Of a stretch of DNA of 11,326 nucleotides, positions 1 through 6,183 are shown piece after piece. The stretch comes from JAVWPP01 sp036635835 (GTDB lineage: Bacteria > Bacillota > Clostridia > TANB77 > CAG-465). Below the pieces are notes generated by a model. The model worked only from the letters and a program-made list of their open reading frames with translations. It was not told the DNA's origin and ran no database searches. Location: the NCBI GenBank assembly GCA_036635835.1, contig JAVWPP010000036.1:1-11326 (forward strand), in the 5' to 3' direction. Every line of letters starts with the position of its first letter. Position 1 is the stretch's first letter. The position numbers and the translations under genes are program-made.

Positions 1-14
1 CATATAATTTCAAC

Positions 15-46
15 AAAAAAAAGCTCTACAATTTGTAGAGTTTTTT
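15..46. terminator. Bidirectional hairpin terminator
   Basis: A 7-bp stem, CTCTACA (24-30) with TGTAGAG (34-40), has a 3-nt loop. An A-run (15-22) lies on the left and a T-run (41-46) on the right, so it could end transcription from either side. The gene it serves probably lies left of the window, because the nearest gene on the right (DUF1294, minus strand) has its own terminator at 365-393. Confidence 0.6.
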
Positions 47-364
47 AAATTAAATAGATTTGTTTAAATAATAATAAATACTGTAGATTAAGAACTTAAA
101 TAGCTTAATTTGAGTAAGGGTTAGTATTAGAACATATATCATAGATGGCCTAGAATACGTCTAAACAGCCATTTAAGTACACTATATGCGTTAGATAGGG
201 GTCTATCAATGTATAGATTTATACAGTAGATAAAATATCTAAAACAAACAATCAATATATTGTAACAATTGCTACGTTAATATTTTTTTCAGTTGAAAAA
301 AAGTATAATGAATACCATCACTAAAAGTATACCATAACATTACATAAAAAGCAATGGGAAATGT
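47..364. other. Gene-free intergenic stretch
   Basis: I see no convincing coding sequence, RNA gene or promoter in these roughly 320 bases. The only small structure noticed is GATAG-GGGT-CTATC near 194-208, a 5-bp hairpin that could easily be chance. The stretch lies between two terminators and may be plain spacer. Confidence 0.4.
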
Positions 365-393
365 AAAAAAAATGACCGCTTTAAGCAGTCATT
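365..393 (-). terminator. Rho-independent terminator of the DUF1294 gene
   Basis: Read on the minus strand, AATGACTGCT pairs with AGCGGTCATT around a TAA loop (10 pairs including one G-U), followed by eight T's. On the plus strand the G-U becomes a C/A mismatch, so the structure favours minus-strand transcription. It begins a few bases after the TAA stop of the DUF1294 gene at 397. Confidence 0.8.
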
Positions 394-396
394 AAG

Positions 397-669
397 TTAG
401 AAAACTTGCATTAGTAAATATATAAGTGCAAATGAATCAAGCGCGGCAAGGATAGGTACTAAAAAAGTAAATTTAATTTTTTTAGTTTTGTGATGGTAGC
501 AATACATACCACATAAAGAGCCTAAACCTCCGCCAAGGAAAGCTATTGTAAGCAATGTGTTTTCAGATACCCGCCATTTATGGTGGATTGCTTGATGCTT
601 ATCGTAGCCCATACTTATAAATCCCGTCCAATTTATAATAATTAAAAAAACTATTAAGATTTTTAACAT
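397..669 (-). CDS. DUF1294 small membrane protein (copy A)
   Basis: This 90-residue integral membrane protein belongs to the DUF1294 (YsdA-like) family, whose function is unknown. The family pattern is clear: MGYDK at residues 20-24, WR at 32-33, a glycine-rich GGGLGSLCGM at 46-55 and the basic HHKTKK at 59-64. Hydrophobic stretches cover about residues 2-19, 40-58 and 67-89. The length is typical of the family. The ATG (667-669) is preceded by a good GAGGTGA (674-680). It is the downstream member of a tandem pair. Its own promoter (688-717) directly follows the stop of copy B, so it can be transcribed alone or by read-through. Family assignment is firm; no biochemical role can be given. Confidence 0.9.
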   Translation of the reverse strand: MLKILIVFLIIINWTGFISMGYDKHQAIHHKWRVSENTLLTIAFLGGGLGSLCGMYCYHHKTKKIKFTFLVPILAALDSFALIYLLMQVF

Positions 670-687
670 ATTATCACCTCAAGGTAT

Positions 688-717
688 ATTATATCACTTT
701 ATATATATTTATGTCAA
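688..717 (-). promoter_or_regulatory. Promoter of DUF1294 copy A
   Basis: On the minus strand a perfect TTGACA (-35, 712-717) is separated by 18 bp from a perfect TATAAT (-10, 688-693). The predicted transcription start is near 681, giving a leader of only about 12 nt that begins at the GAGGTGA ribosome binding site. The -35 box lies a few bases past the stop codon of copy B. Confidence 0.75.
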
Positions 718-720
718 CCT

Positions 721-996
721 TTATTTAATATAATGTACTAAAACGTAGTATATGCATATAATATTTAAAACTAGCATAAGCGGAATTCCGTATTTAAAAG
801 CAGGCTTTTTTGTCTTATGGTGAAACACATACATGCCTACTAATGAGCCAAGTGAGCCGCCTAAAAGTGCTATGCCAAATAGGCTAGCTTCTGGCGTTCT
901 CCAAGCTCTTTTTTTAGCCATAAGCTTGTCCCAGCCCATGCTTATAAATCCAAAAACGTTCATTACTAGTATAATTAATATAAAAACTCTATCCAA
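721..996 (-). CDS. DUF1294 small membrane protein (copy B)
   Basis: This paralogue of the adjacent DUF1294 protein carries the same FISMGxDK, WR, LGGxLGSLxGMY and HHKTKK landmarks. I place the start at the TTG at 994-996 rather than the ATG at 1012-1014. A GAGGTG (1003-1008) sits 6 nt before the TTG. The resulting 91-aa protein aligns with copy A without gaps from residue 1. The ATG lies between the -10 box and the expected transcription start and has no ribosome binding site. The longer reading would be 97 aa. Like copy A, it is predicted to have about three membrane segments. The function of DUF1294 proteins is unknown. The tandem arrangement suggests local gene duplication followed by divergence. 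Confidence 0.85.
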   Translation of the reverse strand: MDRVFILIILVMNVFGFISMGWDKLMAKKRAWRTPEASLFGIALLGGSLGSLVGMYVFHHKTKKPAFKYGIPLMLVLNIICIYYVLVHYIK

Positions 997-1016
997 ATCT
1001 TTCACCTCATTCATAC

Positions 1017-1045
1017 ATTATACTATTTTTTTCTACATTATTCAA
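1017..1045 (-). promoter_or_regulatory. Promoter of DUF1294 copy B
   Basis: On the minus strand TTGAAT (1040-1045), a 17-bp spacer and a perfect TATAAT (1017-1022). Transcription would start near 1010, downstream of the ATG at 1012-1014, which supports the TTG start of copy B. The promoter begins just past the end of repeat copy 1. Confidence 0.7.
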
Positions 1046-1061
1046 CTTTATATTCTTTTCT

Positions 1062-1175
1062 AATTTAAAACATACGAAGAAACCTTAAATATATACATGT
1101 AGATATATGTAGAAGAAAGACATAGATACGGACTTTCTACGTGTATAATATATATTTGCTCATATGCTTTAAAAA
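1062..1175. repeat. Palindromic MITE-like repeat, copy 1
   Basis: Bases 1062-1120 are identical to 3322-3380, and 1124-1143 match 3434-3453 with one difference. The ends are imperfect inverted repeats: AAAACATACGAAGAAA at 1067-1082 against the reverse complement of 1155-1170. Inside, TATACATGTAG (near 1092-1102) can pair with CTACGTGTATA (near 1137-1147), so the whole element can fold back on itself. It lies just past the glmS stop codon, where no ordinary terminator is visible, and could form the 3' end of the glmS transcript. No coding capacity is seen. It could be a miniature inverted-repeat element or a dispersed structured RNA. Confidence 0.7.
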
Positions 1176-1184
1176 ATATATTTC

Positions 1185-3002
1185 CTATTCTACAGTAACA
1201 GACTTAGCTAAATTCTTAGGCTTATCTATATCGCAGGCTCTAAGCTTAGCAGTCTCATAAGATATAATCTGCAGTGGGATTATAGCAAGCAAAGGCATTA
1301 AGAAATCTACTGTATCTCTAATTAAATATTTAGCGTCGTAGAAATCTCCAGCTGTATCTAAAGACTTTTTAGCTATAAATATACTATACGCTCCTCTTGC
1401 CTTTACTTCTTTAATATTGCTTATAGTTTTAGAAGTAAGCTCTTTTCTAGTTGAAATAGATATAACGGGAGTTCCTGGCTCTATTAAAGAAATACTTCCG
1501 TGTTTAAGCTCACCTGCTGCATATGCTTCGCTATGTATATATGAAATTTCCTTAATCTTAAGGGAGCCTTCCATGCAAAGCGCGTAATCTATATTTCTAC
1601 CTATATAGAAAAGATCCTCATGCGTAAATATATATTTAGATATATCTACAAGCAAGGAAGTGTCTGAAAGAATCTCTTGTATTTTATCTGGTATAGCTGC
1701 CATTTCATCAAATATCTCCTGCATTTTCTCTTTATATGCGCTAGTTAGATTATCCTTTTTATGCATTGCAGCAAGGGTTATAAGGCACAAGGTAGCAACC
1801 TGAGCTAGGTATGCTTTAGTAGTTGCTACAGCTATTTCAGCGCCTGCTTTTGTATATATAACCTCGTCTGAGGCTCTTGCTATGGAAGAGTTATATACGT
1901 TAACTATGCTTAAAACCTTAGCTTTATGCTTTTTAGCAAGCTTTAAAGCAGCTAAAGAATCTGCTGTTTCTCCAGACTGAGAGAGTATAATAGCTAAAGT
2001 ATTTTCAGGTATTATAGCTGAGCCATATCTATATTCTGATGCAATTTCAACAGTTACTGGTATTTTAAGATGCTCTTCTATAAGATACTTTCCAATAAGG
2101 CCAGCATGCATAGCGCTTCCGCATGCAATTATATGTAAAGCTGAGTACTTAGAAATGTCTGGCAAAGTATCTAAGTCCTCTAATGTTTTATACTTGCTAA
2201 AAGTTTTCCTCATAACATCTGGCTGCTCATGTATTTCTTTAAGCATATAATGGTCGTAAAGGCCTTTATCTGAGCATACTTCATCTACATCTGCTGTAAG
2301 TATTTCTTTAGATATTTCAGTCTCTGTTTCGCTATATATCTTAACAAAATCTTTAGAAATGCAGGCATATTCGTTTGCTTCTAGTATAATGTACTTATTT
2401 GTATAGTTTATTATAGCTTGCACGTCAGAAGCTATGCAGTTTCCATCTTTGCTAAGCCCTATAACTAGTGGACTATTTCTTCTAGTAGCGTAGATCCTAT
2501 CTAACTCACCATCGAAAATAATGCCAAAAGCATATGAGCCTTCCATCTTACCGCATGCTTTAATTATTCTTTCTAAGTTAGTTTTCCCCTTTGTTTTAGC
2601 TATTTCCGCGCATGCAACTTCTGTATCTGTTTCAGAAGAAAACTTAACTTTTTTTTGCATAAGAGCTTCCTTAAGACTTGTATAGTTTTCTATAATTCCG
2701 TTATGCACAAGCGTAACATCTAAGCATCTATGCGGGTGAGAGTTACTTACCGTAGGTGTTCCATGAGTTGCCCACCTTGTGTGAGCTATACCTATGCAAG
2801 GTATATTCTCCACTGTTTTTTTAACTTTCTCCTCTAAATTTTTAACCTTTCCTACTTCTCTAATGACCTGTATTTCTCCTGTTTCTTTGTATGCTACAGC
2901 AATTCCAGCTGAGTCGTACCCTCTGTATTCTAATTTTTTTAATCCGTTTATTAATATTTTGCAAGCATTATCTTTGCCTGCATATCCTACAATTCCGCAC
3001 AT
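1185..3002 (-). CDS. glmS: Glutamine--fructose-6-phosphate aminotransferase (isomerizing)
   Basis: This cytosolic enzyme converts fructose-6-phosphate and glutamine to glucosamine-6-phosphate, the committed step towards UDP-GlcNAc and peptidoglycan. The 605-aa length is normal. The N-terminal Ntn glutaminase starts MCGIVGYAG with nucleophile Cys2 exposed after Met removal, and carries HTRWATHG (74-81), HNG (100-102) and TDTE (125-128). Two SIS sugar-isomerase domains follow (about 288-415 and 455-595), with SQSGETADS at 341-349, and the C-terminus ends in the conserved DKPKNLAKSVTVE. The ATG at 3000-3002 has GGAGGT 6 nt upstream. Its leader holds a glmS ribozyme, so expression should fall when glucosamine-6-phosphate rises. 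The gene stands alone in its transcription unit and is flanked by two copies of a palindromic repeat. All catalytic landmarks are present. Confidence 0.98.
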   Translation of the reverse strand: MCGIVGYAGKDNACKILINGLKKLEYRGYDSAGIAVAYKETGEIQVIREVGKVKNLEEKVKKTVENIPCIGIAHTRWATHGTPTVSNSHPHRCLDVTLVHNGIIENYTSLKEALMQKKVKFSSETDTEVACAEIAKTKGKTNLERIIKACGKMEGSYAFGIIFDGELDRIYATRRNSPLVIGLSKDGNCIASDVQAIINYTNKYIILEANEYACISKDFVKIYSETETEISKEILTADVDEVCSDKGLYDHYMLKEIHEQPDVMRKTFSKYKTLEDLDTLPDISKYSALHIIACGSAMHAGLIGKYLIEEHLKIPVTVEIASEYRYGSAIIPENTLAIILSQSGETADSLAALKLAKKHKAKVLSIVNVYNSSIARASDEVIYTKAGAEIAVATTKAYLAQVATLCLITLAAMHKKDNLTSAYKEKMQEIFDEMAAIPDKIQEILSDTSLLVDISKYIFTHEDLFYIGRNIDYALCMEGSLKIKEISYIHSEAYAAGELKHGSISLIEPGTPVISISTRKELTSKTISNIKEVKARGAYSIFIAKKSLDTAGDFYDAKYLIRDTVDFLMPLLAIIPLQIISYETAKLRACDIDKPKNLAKSVTVE

Positions 3003-3008
3003 ATTTCT

Positions 3009-3014
3009 ACCTCC
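3009..3014 (-). promoter_or_regulatory. glmS ribosome binding site
   Basis: GGAGGT on the minus strand, 6 nt before the glmS ATG and about 80 nt downstream of the ribozyme. It fixes the glmS start. Confidence 0.8.
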
Positions 3015-3084
3015 AAAGTGCTACATAAATATATATGGGTGCAAAAACATAAGGCACTGGAATATCCAAAACCAAATATATTTA

Positions 3085-3240
3085 TGTAAATTCTTAAGAA
3101 GTATATCTTTTGTTGTAATATATAATTTTACTTTTTGAGACATACATTACGATTCTTATACCGAGATGGAATCCGCCGAATCTTTCGATAACCATCTTCC
3201 TCGTCAGCCAAAGTGGCCCAGGCGCTAAGCATTATATGAA
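3085..3240 (-). ncRNA. glmS ribozyme: glmS ribozyme / riboswitch
   Basis: The minus-strand leader of glmS contains the ribozyme core. The cleavage site is A3226|G3225, followed by GCGCC. Next come a very short P1 hairpin (GGCCA, 3-nt loop, TGGCT), the conserved GACGAGG, an AGATGG/CCATCT stem, TTATCGA and the invariant TTCGGCGGAT segment, with GCGCC able to pair with GGCGG. The 3' P3 arm is probably TAAGAA (near 3165) with TTCTTA at 3095-3100. The peripheral 3' fold is less certain than the core. In this class glucosamine-6-phosphate acts as a cofactor for self-cleavage, and the cleaved mRNA is then degraded, giving feedback control of glmS. Confidence 0.93.
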
Positions 3241-3243
3241 CAT
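3232..3243 (-). other. Possible three-codon leader ORF (M-F-I-stop)
   Basis: Upstream of the ribozyme cleavage site the minus strand reads AAGGAG (3249-3254), five bases, then ATG TTC ATA TAA. The ribosome binding site is as good as those of the real genes here, and the stop is 5 nt before the scissile A3226. A ribosome there would cover the cleavage site. Such short ORFs also occur by chance, so this is tentative. Confidence 0.3.
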
Positions 3244-3275
3244 TTTCACTCCTTTTTCATAAAAAACTTTCTCTT

Positions 3276-3305
3276 ATTGTATTATATATTTAATATATAT
3301 GTCAA
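3276..3305 (-). promoter_or_regulatory. glmS promoter
   Basis: On the minus strand a perfect TTGACA (3300-3305), an 18-bp spacer and TACAAT (3276-3281). Transcription would start near 3269, about 43 nt before the ribozyme cleavage site. A TATAAT at 3281-3286 has only a 13-bp spacing and is less likely to be the -10 box. Confidence 0.7.
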
Positions 3306-3321
3306 TAAAATATTTTAAAAA

Positions 3322-3480
3322 AATTTAAAACATACGAAGAAACCTTAAATATATACATGTAGATATATGTAGAAGAAAGAATAAAAAAAATAAAGAAGGA
3401 ATAAAGAAGGAATAAAGAAAGAAGAATTCCACTAGATACGGACTTCCTACGTGCATAAATACACTTTCTCATATGTTTTT
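3322..3480. repeat. Palindromic MITE-like repeat, copy 2
   Basis: This second copy of the element at 1062-1175 has the same orientation. Its left 59 bases are identical to copy 1. Its right arm (3434-3480) is diverged and its end CTCATATGTTTT mirrors the left AAAACATACGA. The centre carries about 50 extra purine-rich bases (3381-3433), including an 11-bp tandem repeat. It separates the glmS promoter from the oppositely directed promoter at 3492-3520. No ORF of note lies inside. Confidence 0.7.
3389..3421. repeat. Tandem repeat of an 11-bp unit, three copies
   Basis: AATAAAGAAGG occurs at 3389-3399 and 3400-3410, and with one change (AATAAAGAAAG) at 3411-3421. It forms most of the insertion in the loop of repeat copy 2 and is absent from copy 1. 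Confidence 0.85.
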
Positions 3481-3491
3481 CTTAAAAAGTC

Positions 3492-3520
3492 TTGACAACC
3501 TACATCTTTTATGGTAAACT
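3492..3520 (+). promoter_or_regulatory. Promoter of the 139-aa protein gene
   Basis: TTGACA (3492-3497), a 17-bp spacer and TAAACT (3515-3520). The predicted start near 3527 leaves a leader of about 43 nt before the ATG at 3570. It lies immediately right of repeat copy 2. Confidence 0.7.
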
Positions 3521-3569
3521 TGTTATGTACAAAATAAATAAACCATACAAAATTTTGGAGGGTGCATAT

Positions 3570-3989
3570 ATGAGAAATATAAGTATTAGAAATAATAACA
3601 AAAAGGTATTAGAATCCGCTATAAAGGAAGATAAATGTGTATTAACTATAGAAAGAAACAATGAAATCAACCGTACAGTGGTAATGCTAAGAAATAACGT
3701 TATTGCAATTGCATCACAAGAAAGAGATTTAAATGATGCTATAATTTCAGTATGCGTAGAATATGAAACAGGAGAAATACTAGATATATGGAATGATTCA
3801 GAAGACGATCTATATAGTTCAGAACTAGATAAATTTATAGCAGAAGGCGGAAAAATACAAGTAGCACCATTTTCAGATTCACAGGTTATAGCTAGGCTAT
3901 GGATAGCAGGATACGAAAAAATATCATTAGTTTCAAGAAATGTATGGCAAGCATTAGTTTGTTTAAATAGCAATTTAGAAGTAATATAA
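3570..3989 (+). CDS. Hypothetical protein, 139 aa
   Basis: I do not recognise this protein. The ATG at 3570 is chosen because GGAGGG (3557-3562) lies 7 nt upstream. In-frame extensions to a TTG at 3492 would start inside the -35 box of the gene's own promoter. The product is soluble-looking, with no signal peptide or membrane segment. It is mildly acidic in the middle (ETGEILDIWNDSEDD, about 67-80) and has two short hydrophobic strands early on (VVML about 37-40 and VIAIAS about 44-49). It forms a single-gene unit with its own promoter and terminator, between glmS (divergent) and the murT-like operon. Nothing in the sequence links it functionally to either. Confidence 0.8.
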   Translation: MRNISIRNNNKKVLESAIKEDKCVLTIERNNEINRTVVMLRNNVIAIASQERDLNDAIISVCVEYETGEILDIWNDSEDDLYSSELDKFIAEGGKIQVAPFSDSQVIARLWIAGYEKISLVSRNVWQALVCLNSNLEVI

Positions 3990-3996
3990 AAAGCAG

Positions 3997-4025
3997 AGAA
4001 AGGAAAATTTTTTCCTTTCTTTTTT
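3997..4025 (+). terminator. Terminator of the 139-aa protein gene
   Basis: AGAAAGGAA (3997-4005) pairs with TTCCTTTCT (4012-4020) around a short AT loop, followed by a T-run (4020-4025). It starts 7 bases after the stop codon at 3987-3989. Confidence 0.85.
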
Positions 4026-4056
4026 GCGCAAAAAAAGTATTTATATATCTTAAATA

Positions 4057-4085
4057 TTGCATACGCAAGATAAGTAAGGTATAAT
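4057..4085 (+). promoter_or_regulatory. Promoter of the murT-like operon
   Basis: TTGCAT (4057-4062), a 17-bp spacer and a perfect TATAAT (4080-4085). It gives a leader of about 26 nt before the ATG at 4118. Confidence 0.7.
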
Positions 4086-4117
4086 TATCGTATAACATTA
4101 AAGAAAGAAGTGGATTT

Positions 4118-5440
4118 ATGAAAACAACATTAATAATAATACTAAGTAAAATAATGTACGTAGCATTAAAGATAATAGGAAAAGGAAGTAGCCTTCCAGG
4201 ACAAATTGCACTTAAGCTAGATAAAAATATTTTAAAGAAATTAACGCTGCCTAAAAACATAATTGCAGTAACAGGAAGTAACGGAAAAACATCAACTGTT
4301 GAGATGATTTGCAAGGTATTTAAAGACGCAGGAATGAGCGTAGGATGCAACATAGAAGGCTCTAACCAAATAGAGGGAGTAACTACTATGCTGCTAAACA
4401 GCTGCAGCTTAAAAGGCGTAGTAGATAAAGACGTTTTAGTTATAGAATCAGACGAAAGATACGCAAGGCATACGTTTAAATACTTTAAACCATCTCACCT
4501 TGTTGTAACTAATCTATACAGAGACCAGCTAACAAGAAACGGACACCCTGAGCTTATTTATGATATTATAAACGAAGCATTAGATAAAAAGATACATCTT
4601 GTACTTAATACAGACGATCCACTTTCATCTATGTACGGATACGGAAGAGACAACGTTACATACTTTGGTATGGCAGAAAACAAGCTATCTAAAAAAGAAA
4701 ACACAAGCGTGTATAACGACGGCAAATACTGCCCAAACTGCAAGAAGGAACTAACTTATGCTTTCTATCACTATAACCACATAGGAACATATACATGCAA
4801 GAGCTGCGGGCATAAAAGAATGGACCCAAGCTATGAAATAACAGGACTTAATTTAAAAAAAGGTATAGTTAAAATAAACAACAAATATACCCTTAACATA
4901 AGCCTAAGAAGCATCTACGCAGCATATAACATGCTAGCTACATTTGCAGTAACTAATCTACTAGGCGTAAAAGAAAAGAAAATAGTAACTTCTTTAAATA
5001 ATTACACAATGCAAAACGATAGAGTGCAAACATTTAAAATAGGAAAGCACAGCGGAATGCTACTTACTTCTAAGCATGAAAACTCTATATCATACAATCA
5101 GTCAATTGCATATGTAGCAAACCTAGAAGCAGACTCAACTGTTGTTCTAATTATAGACGCTATAAGCAGAAAATACTTTACTAGCGAAACTTCATGGGTT
5201 TGGGATATAGATTTCGAAGAATTAAATAAAAAACATATAAAGAAAATTGTACTTGCAGGAAAGTATGCATGGGATTTAGCAAATAGACTAGAATATACGG
5301 ATATAGACAAATCTAAAATAGAGATAAAACAAGATTTAGATCAGATGATGGAATTTGTAAACAAAAAATCTGTAGGAGATATTTTTGTAATTACATGTTT
5401 TTCAGATAGAATGAAGTTTATGAACAGGTTAGGAAAGTAG
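4118..5440 (+). CDS. murT: MurT-like Mur ligase (lipid II isoglutaminyl synthase synthetase-subunit homologue)
   Basis: The classical family member uses ATP to activate the D-Glu carboxylate of lipid II for amidation, working with GatD. The 440-aa length matches MurT. Visible landmarks are the P-loop GSNGKTST (53-60), ExDE-type residues in VIESDE (108-113), TNLYRDQLTRNGHP (131-143), the Cys4 zinc ribbon (C205, C208, C227, C230) inserted in the middle domain, and a C-terminal DUF1727 region with TSWVWDIDFEEL (358-369). The family's usual Asn/Asp-rich N-D-N and D-G-x-D-x-S-W loop reads DAISRKYFTSETSW here (347-360), so the conserved acidic residue near the GatD active site is not in its usual form. 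The ribosome binding site is weak (AAGTGG, 4108-4113). It is the first gene of a three-gene operon, 8 bp before the GatD-like gene. The fold and ATP site are firm; the exact reaction is open. Confidence 0.88.
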   Translation: MKTTLIIILSKIMYVALKIIGKGSSLPGQIALKLDKNILKKLTLPKNIIAVTGSNGKTSTVEMICKVFKDAGMSVGCNIEGSNQIEGVTTMLLNSCSLKGVVDKDVLVIESDERYARHTFKYFKPSHLVVTNLYRDQLTRNGHPELIYDIINEALDKKIHLVLNTDDPLSSMYGYGRDNVTYFGMAENKLSKKENTSVYNDGKYCPNCKKELTYAFYHYNHIGTYTCKSCGHKRMDPSYEITGLNLKKGIVKINNKYTLNISLRSIYAAYNMLATFAVTNLLGVKEKKIVTSLNNYTMQNDRVQTFKIGKHSGMLLTSKHENSISYNQSIAYVANLEADSTVVLIIDAISRKYFTSETSWVWDIDFEELNKKHIKKIVLAGKYAWDLANRLEYTDIDKSKIEIKQDLDQMMEFVNKKSVGDIFVITCFSDRMKFMNRLGK

Positions 5441-5448
5441 GTGGCATT

Positions 5449-6183
5449 TTGAAAGTAAAAGTAATACATTTGTACCCAGATTTAATGAATCTATACGGAG
5501 AGTATGGTAATGTTAAAGTTATAGAAAGACATTTAAAAGATCAAGGAGCAGAAGTAGAAATAGTTAAGCTAACTACTTCAGACAAAATAGATTTAAGCAA
5601 AGCAGATTTTGTTTACGTTGGAAGTGGAACTGAGAAAAATCAGCTAGTTTGTGCTAGTCATCTAATGCAGTATAAAGAAAACATTAAAGAGGCTGTAGAG
5701 CGCGGAGTAGTTATACTTGCAACAGGTAACGCTCAGGAGTTTTTTGGAAAACATATAAAAGAAGTAAATGGCGCTAAACATGAAATGCTAGGTATAGTAG
5801 ATATAACTGCGCAAAGAACAGACTATAGAACATGCCTAGATGTTATATATGCCTGCGATAAAATAGACGCTAAAGTAACTGGCTTTATAAACAAAATGAG
5901 CATAATAAAAAACAACAAAAATCCACTTTTTAAAGTTATATTTGGAGAAGGCATGAGCAAAGATGAAACTATAGAAGGCTATGTATATAATAACCTATAC
6001 GCTACCTATGTTATAGGACCTATACTTGCAAGAAACCCTAAATTCCTAAGGCATATAGTAGAGCTAATATGTATAAACAAATCAGCTAAATTCAAATACA
6101 AAGACATAGAATATCCATACGAAGAAAAAGGATATGAAATGGTTTTAGAAGAATTAACTAAAAGGTTAAATGGAGAAAAATAA
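5449..6183 (+). CDS. gatD: GatD-like class I amidotransferase homologue lacking catalytic Cys and His
   Basis: This 244-aa protein has the CobB/CobQ-type glutaminase fold of GatD, the partner that releases ammonia from glutamine for MurT. The TTG start (5449) is right because HLYPDLMNLYGEYGN (7-21) is the family N-terminus; AGGTGG (5439-5444) lies upstream. The nucleophile-elbow sequence, normally AICGGYQ, reads LATGNAQEFFG (90-100), with Thr92 at the cysteine position. The normal TYLHGPLLPKNP reads TYVIGPILARNP (186-197), with Ile189 at the catalytic histidine. GGGQDxxQ near residue 58 is GSGTEKNQ, and the usual GFENH-type motif is GFINK (145-149). The frame is intact and the protein full length, so this is a catalytically altered homologue rather than a pseudogene. 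It probably still pairs with the MurT-like protein. Confidence 0.88.
   Translation: MKVKVIHLYPDLMNLYGEYGNVKVIERHLKDQGAEVEIVKLTTSDKIDLSKADFVYVGSGTEKNQLVCASHLMQYKENIKEAVERGVVILATGNAQEFFGKHIKEVNGAKHEMLGIVDITAQRTDYRTCLDVIYACDKIDAKVTGFINKMSIIKNNKNPLFKVIFGEGMSKDETIEGYVYNNLYATYVIGPILARNPKFLRHIVELICINKSAKFKYKDIEYPYEEKGYEMVLEELTKRLNGEK

Noticed and set aside
997..1014. ATG start at 1012-1014 for DUF1294 copy B
   Set aside because: It has no ribosome site and lies between the -10 box and the expected transcription start. The TTG at 994-996 has GAGGTG at proper spacing and gives a gap-free match to copy A.
833..1063. Plus-strand open frame overlapping DUF1294 copy B
   Set aside because: It is antisense to a recognised family member, has no family resemblance and no ribosome site.
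1062..3480. Flanking repeats as ends of a composite transposon carrying glmS
   Set aside because: The copies are about 115-160 bp, encode no transposase and show no evident target duplications. They are better described as MITE-like or structured repeats.
3492..3569. Longer reading of the 139-aa protein starting at TTG 3492 (165 aa)
   Set aside because: The TTG is part of the -35 box TTGACA and the extension crosses the -10 box. GGAGGG 7 nt before the ATG at 3570 sets the start.
4020..4035. Palindrome TTTTTTGCGCAAAAAA after the 139-aa gene terminator, considered as an operator
   Set aside because: It arises from the terminator T-run meeting a GCGC and an A-run; there is no second copy and it lies well upstream of the murT-like promoter -35 box.
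5449..6183. GatD-like gene as a frameshifted or decayed pseudogene
   Set aside because: The frame is open over the full family length. Conserved family segments lie on both sides of each changed catalytic site in the same frame, and the ribosome sites and operon spacing are intact.
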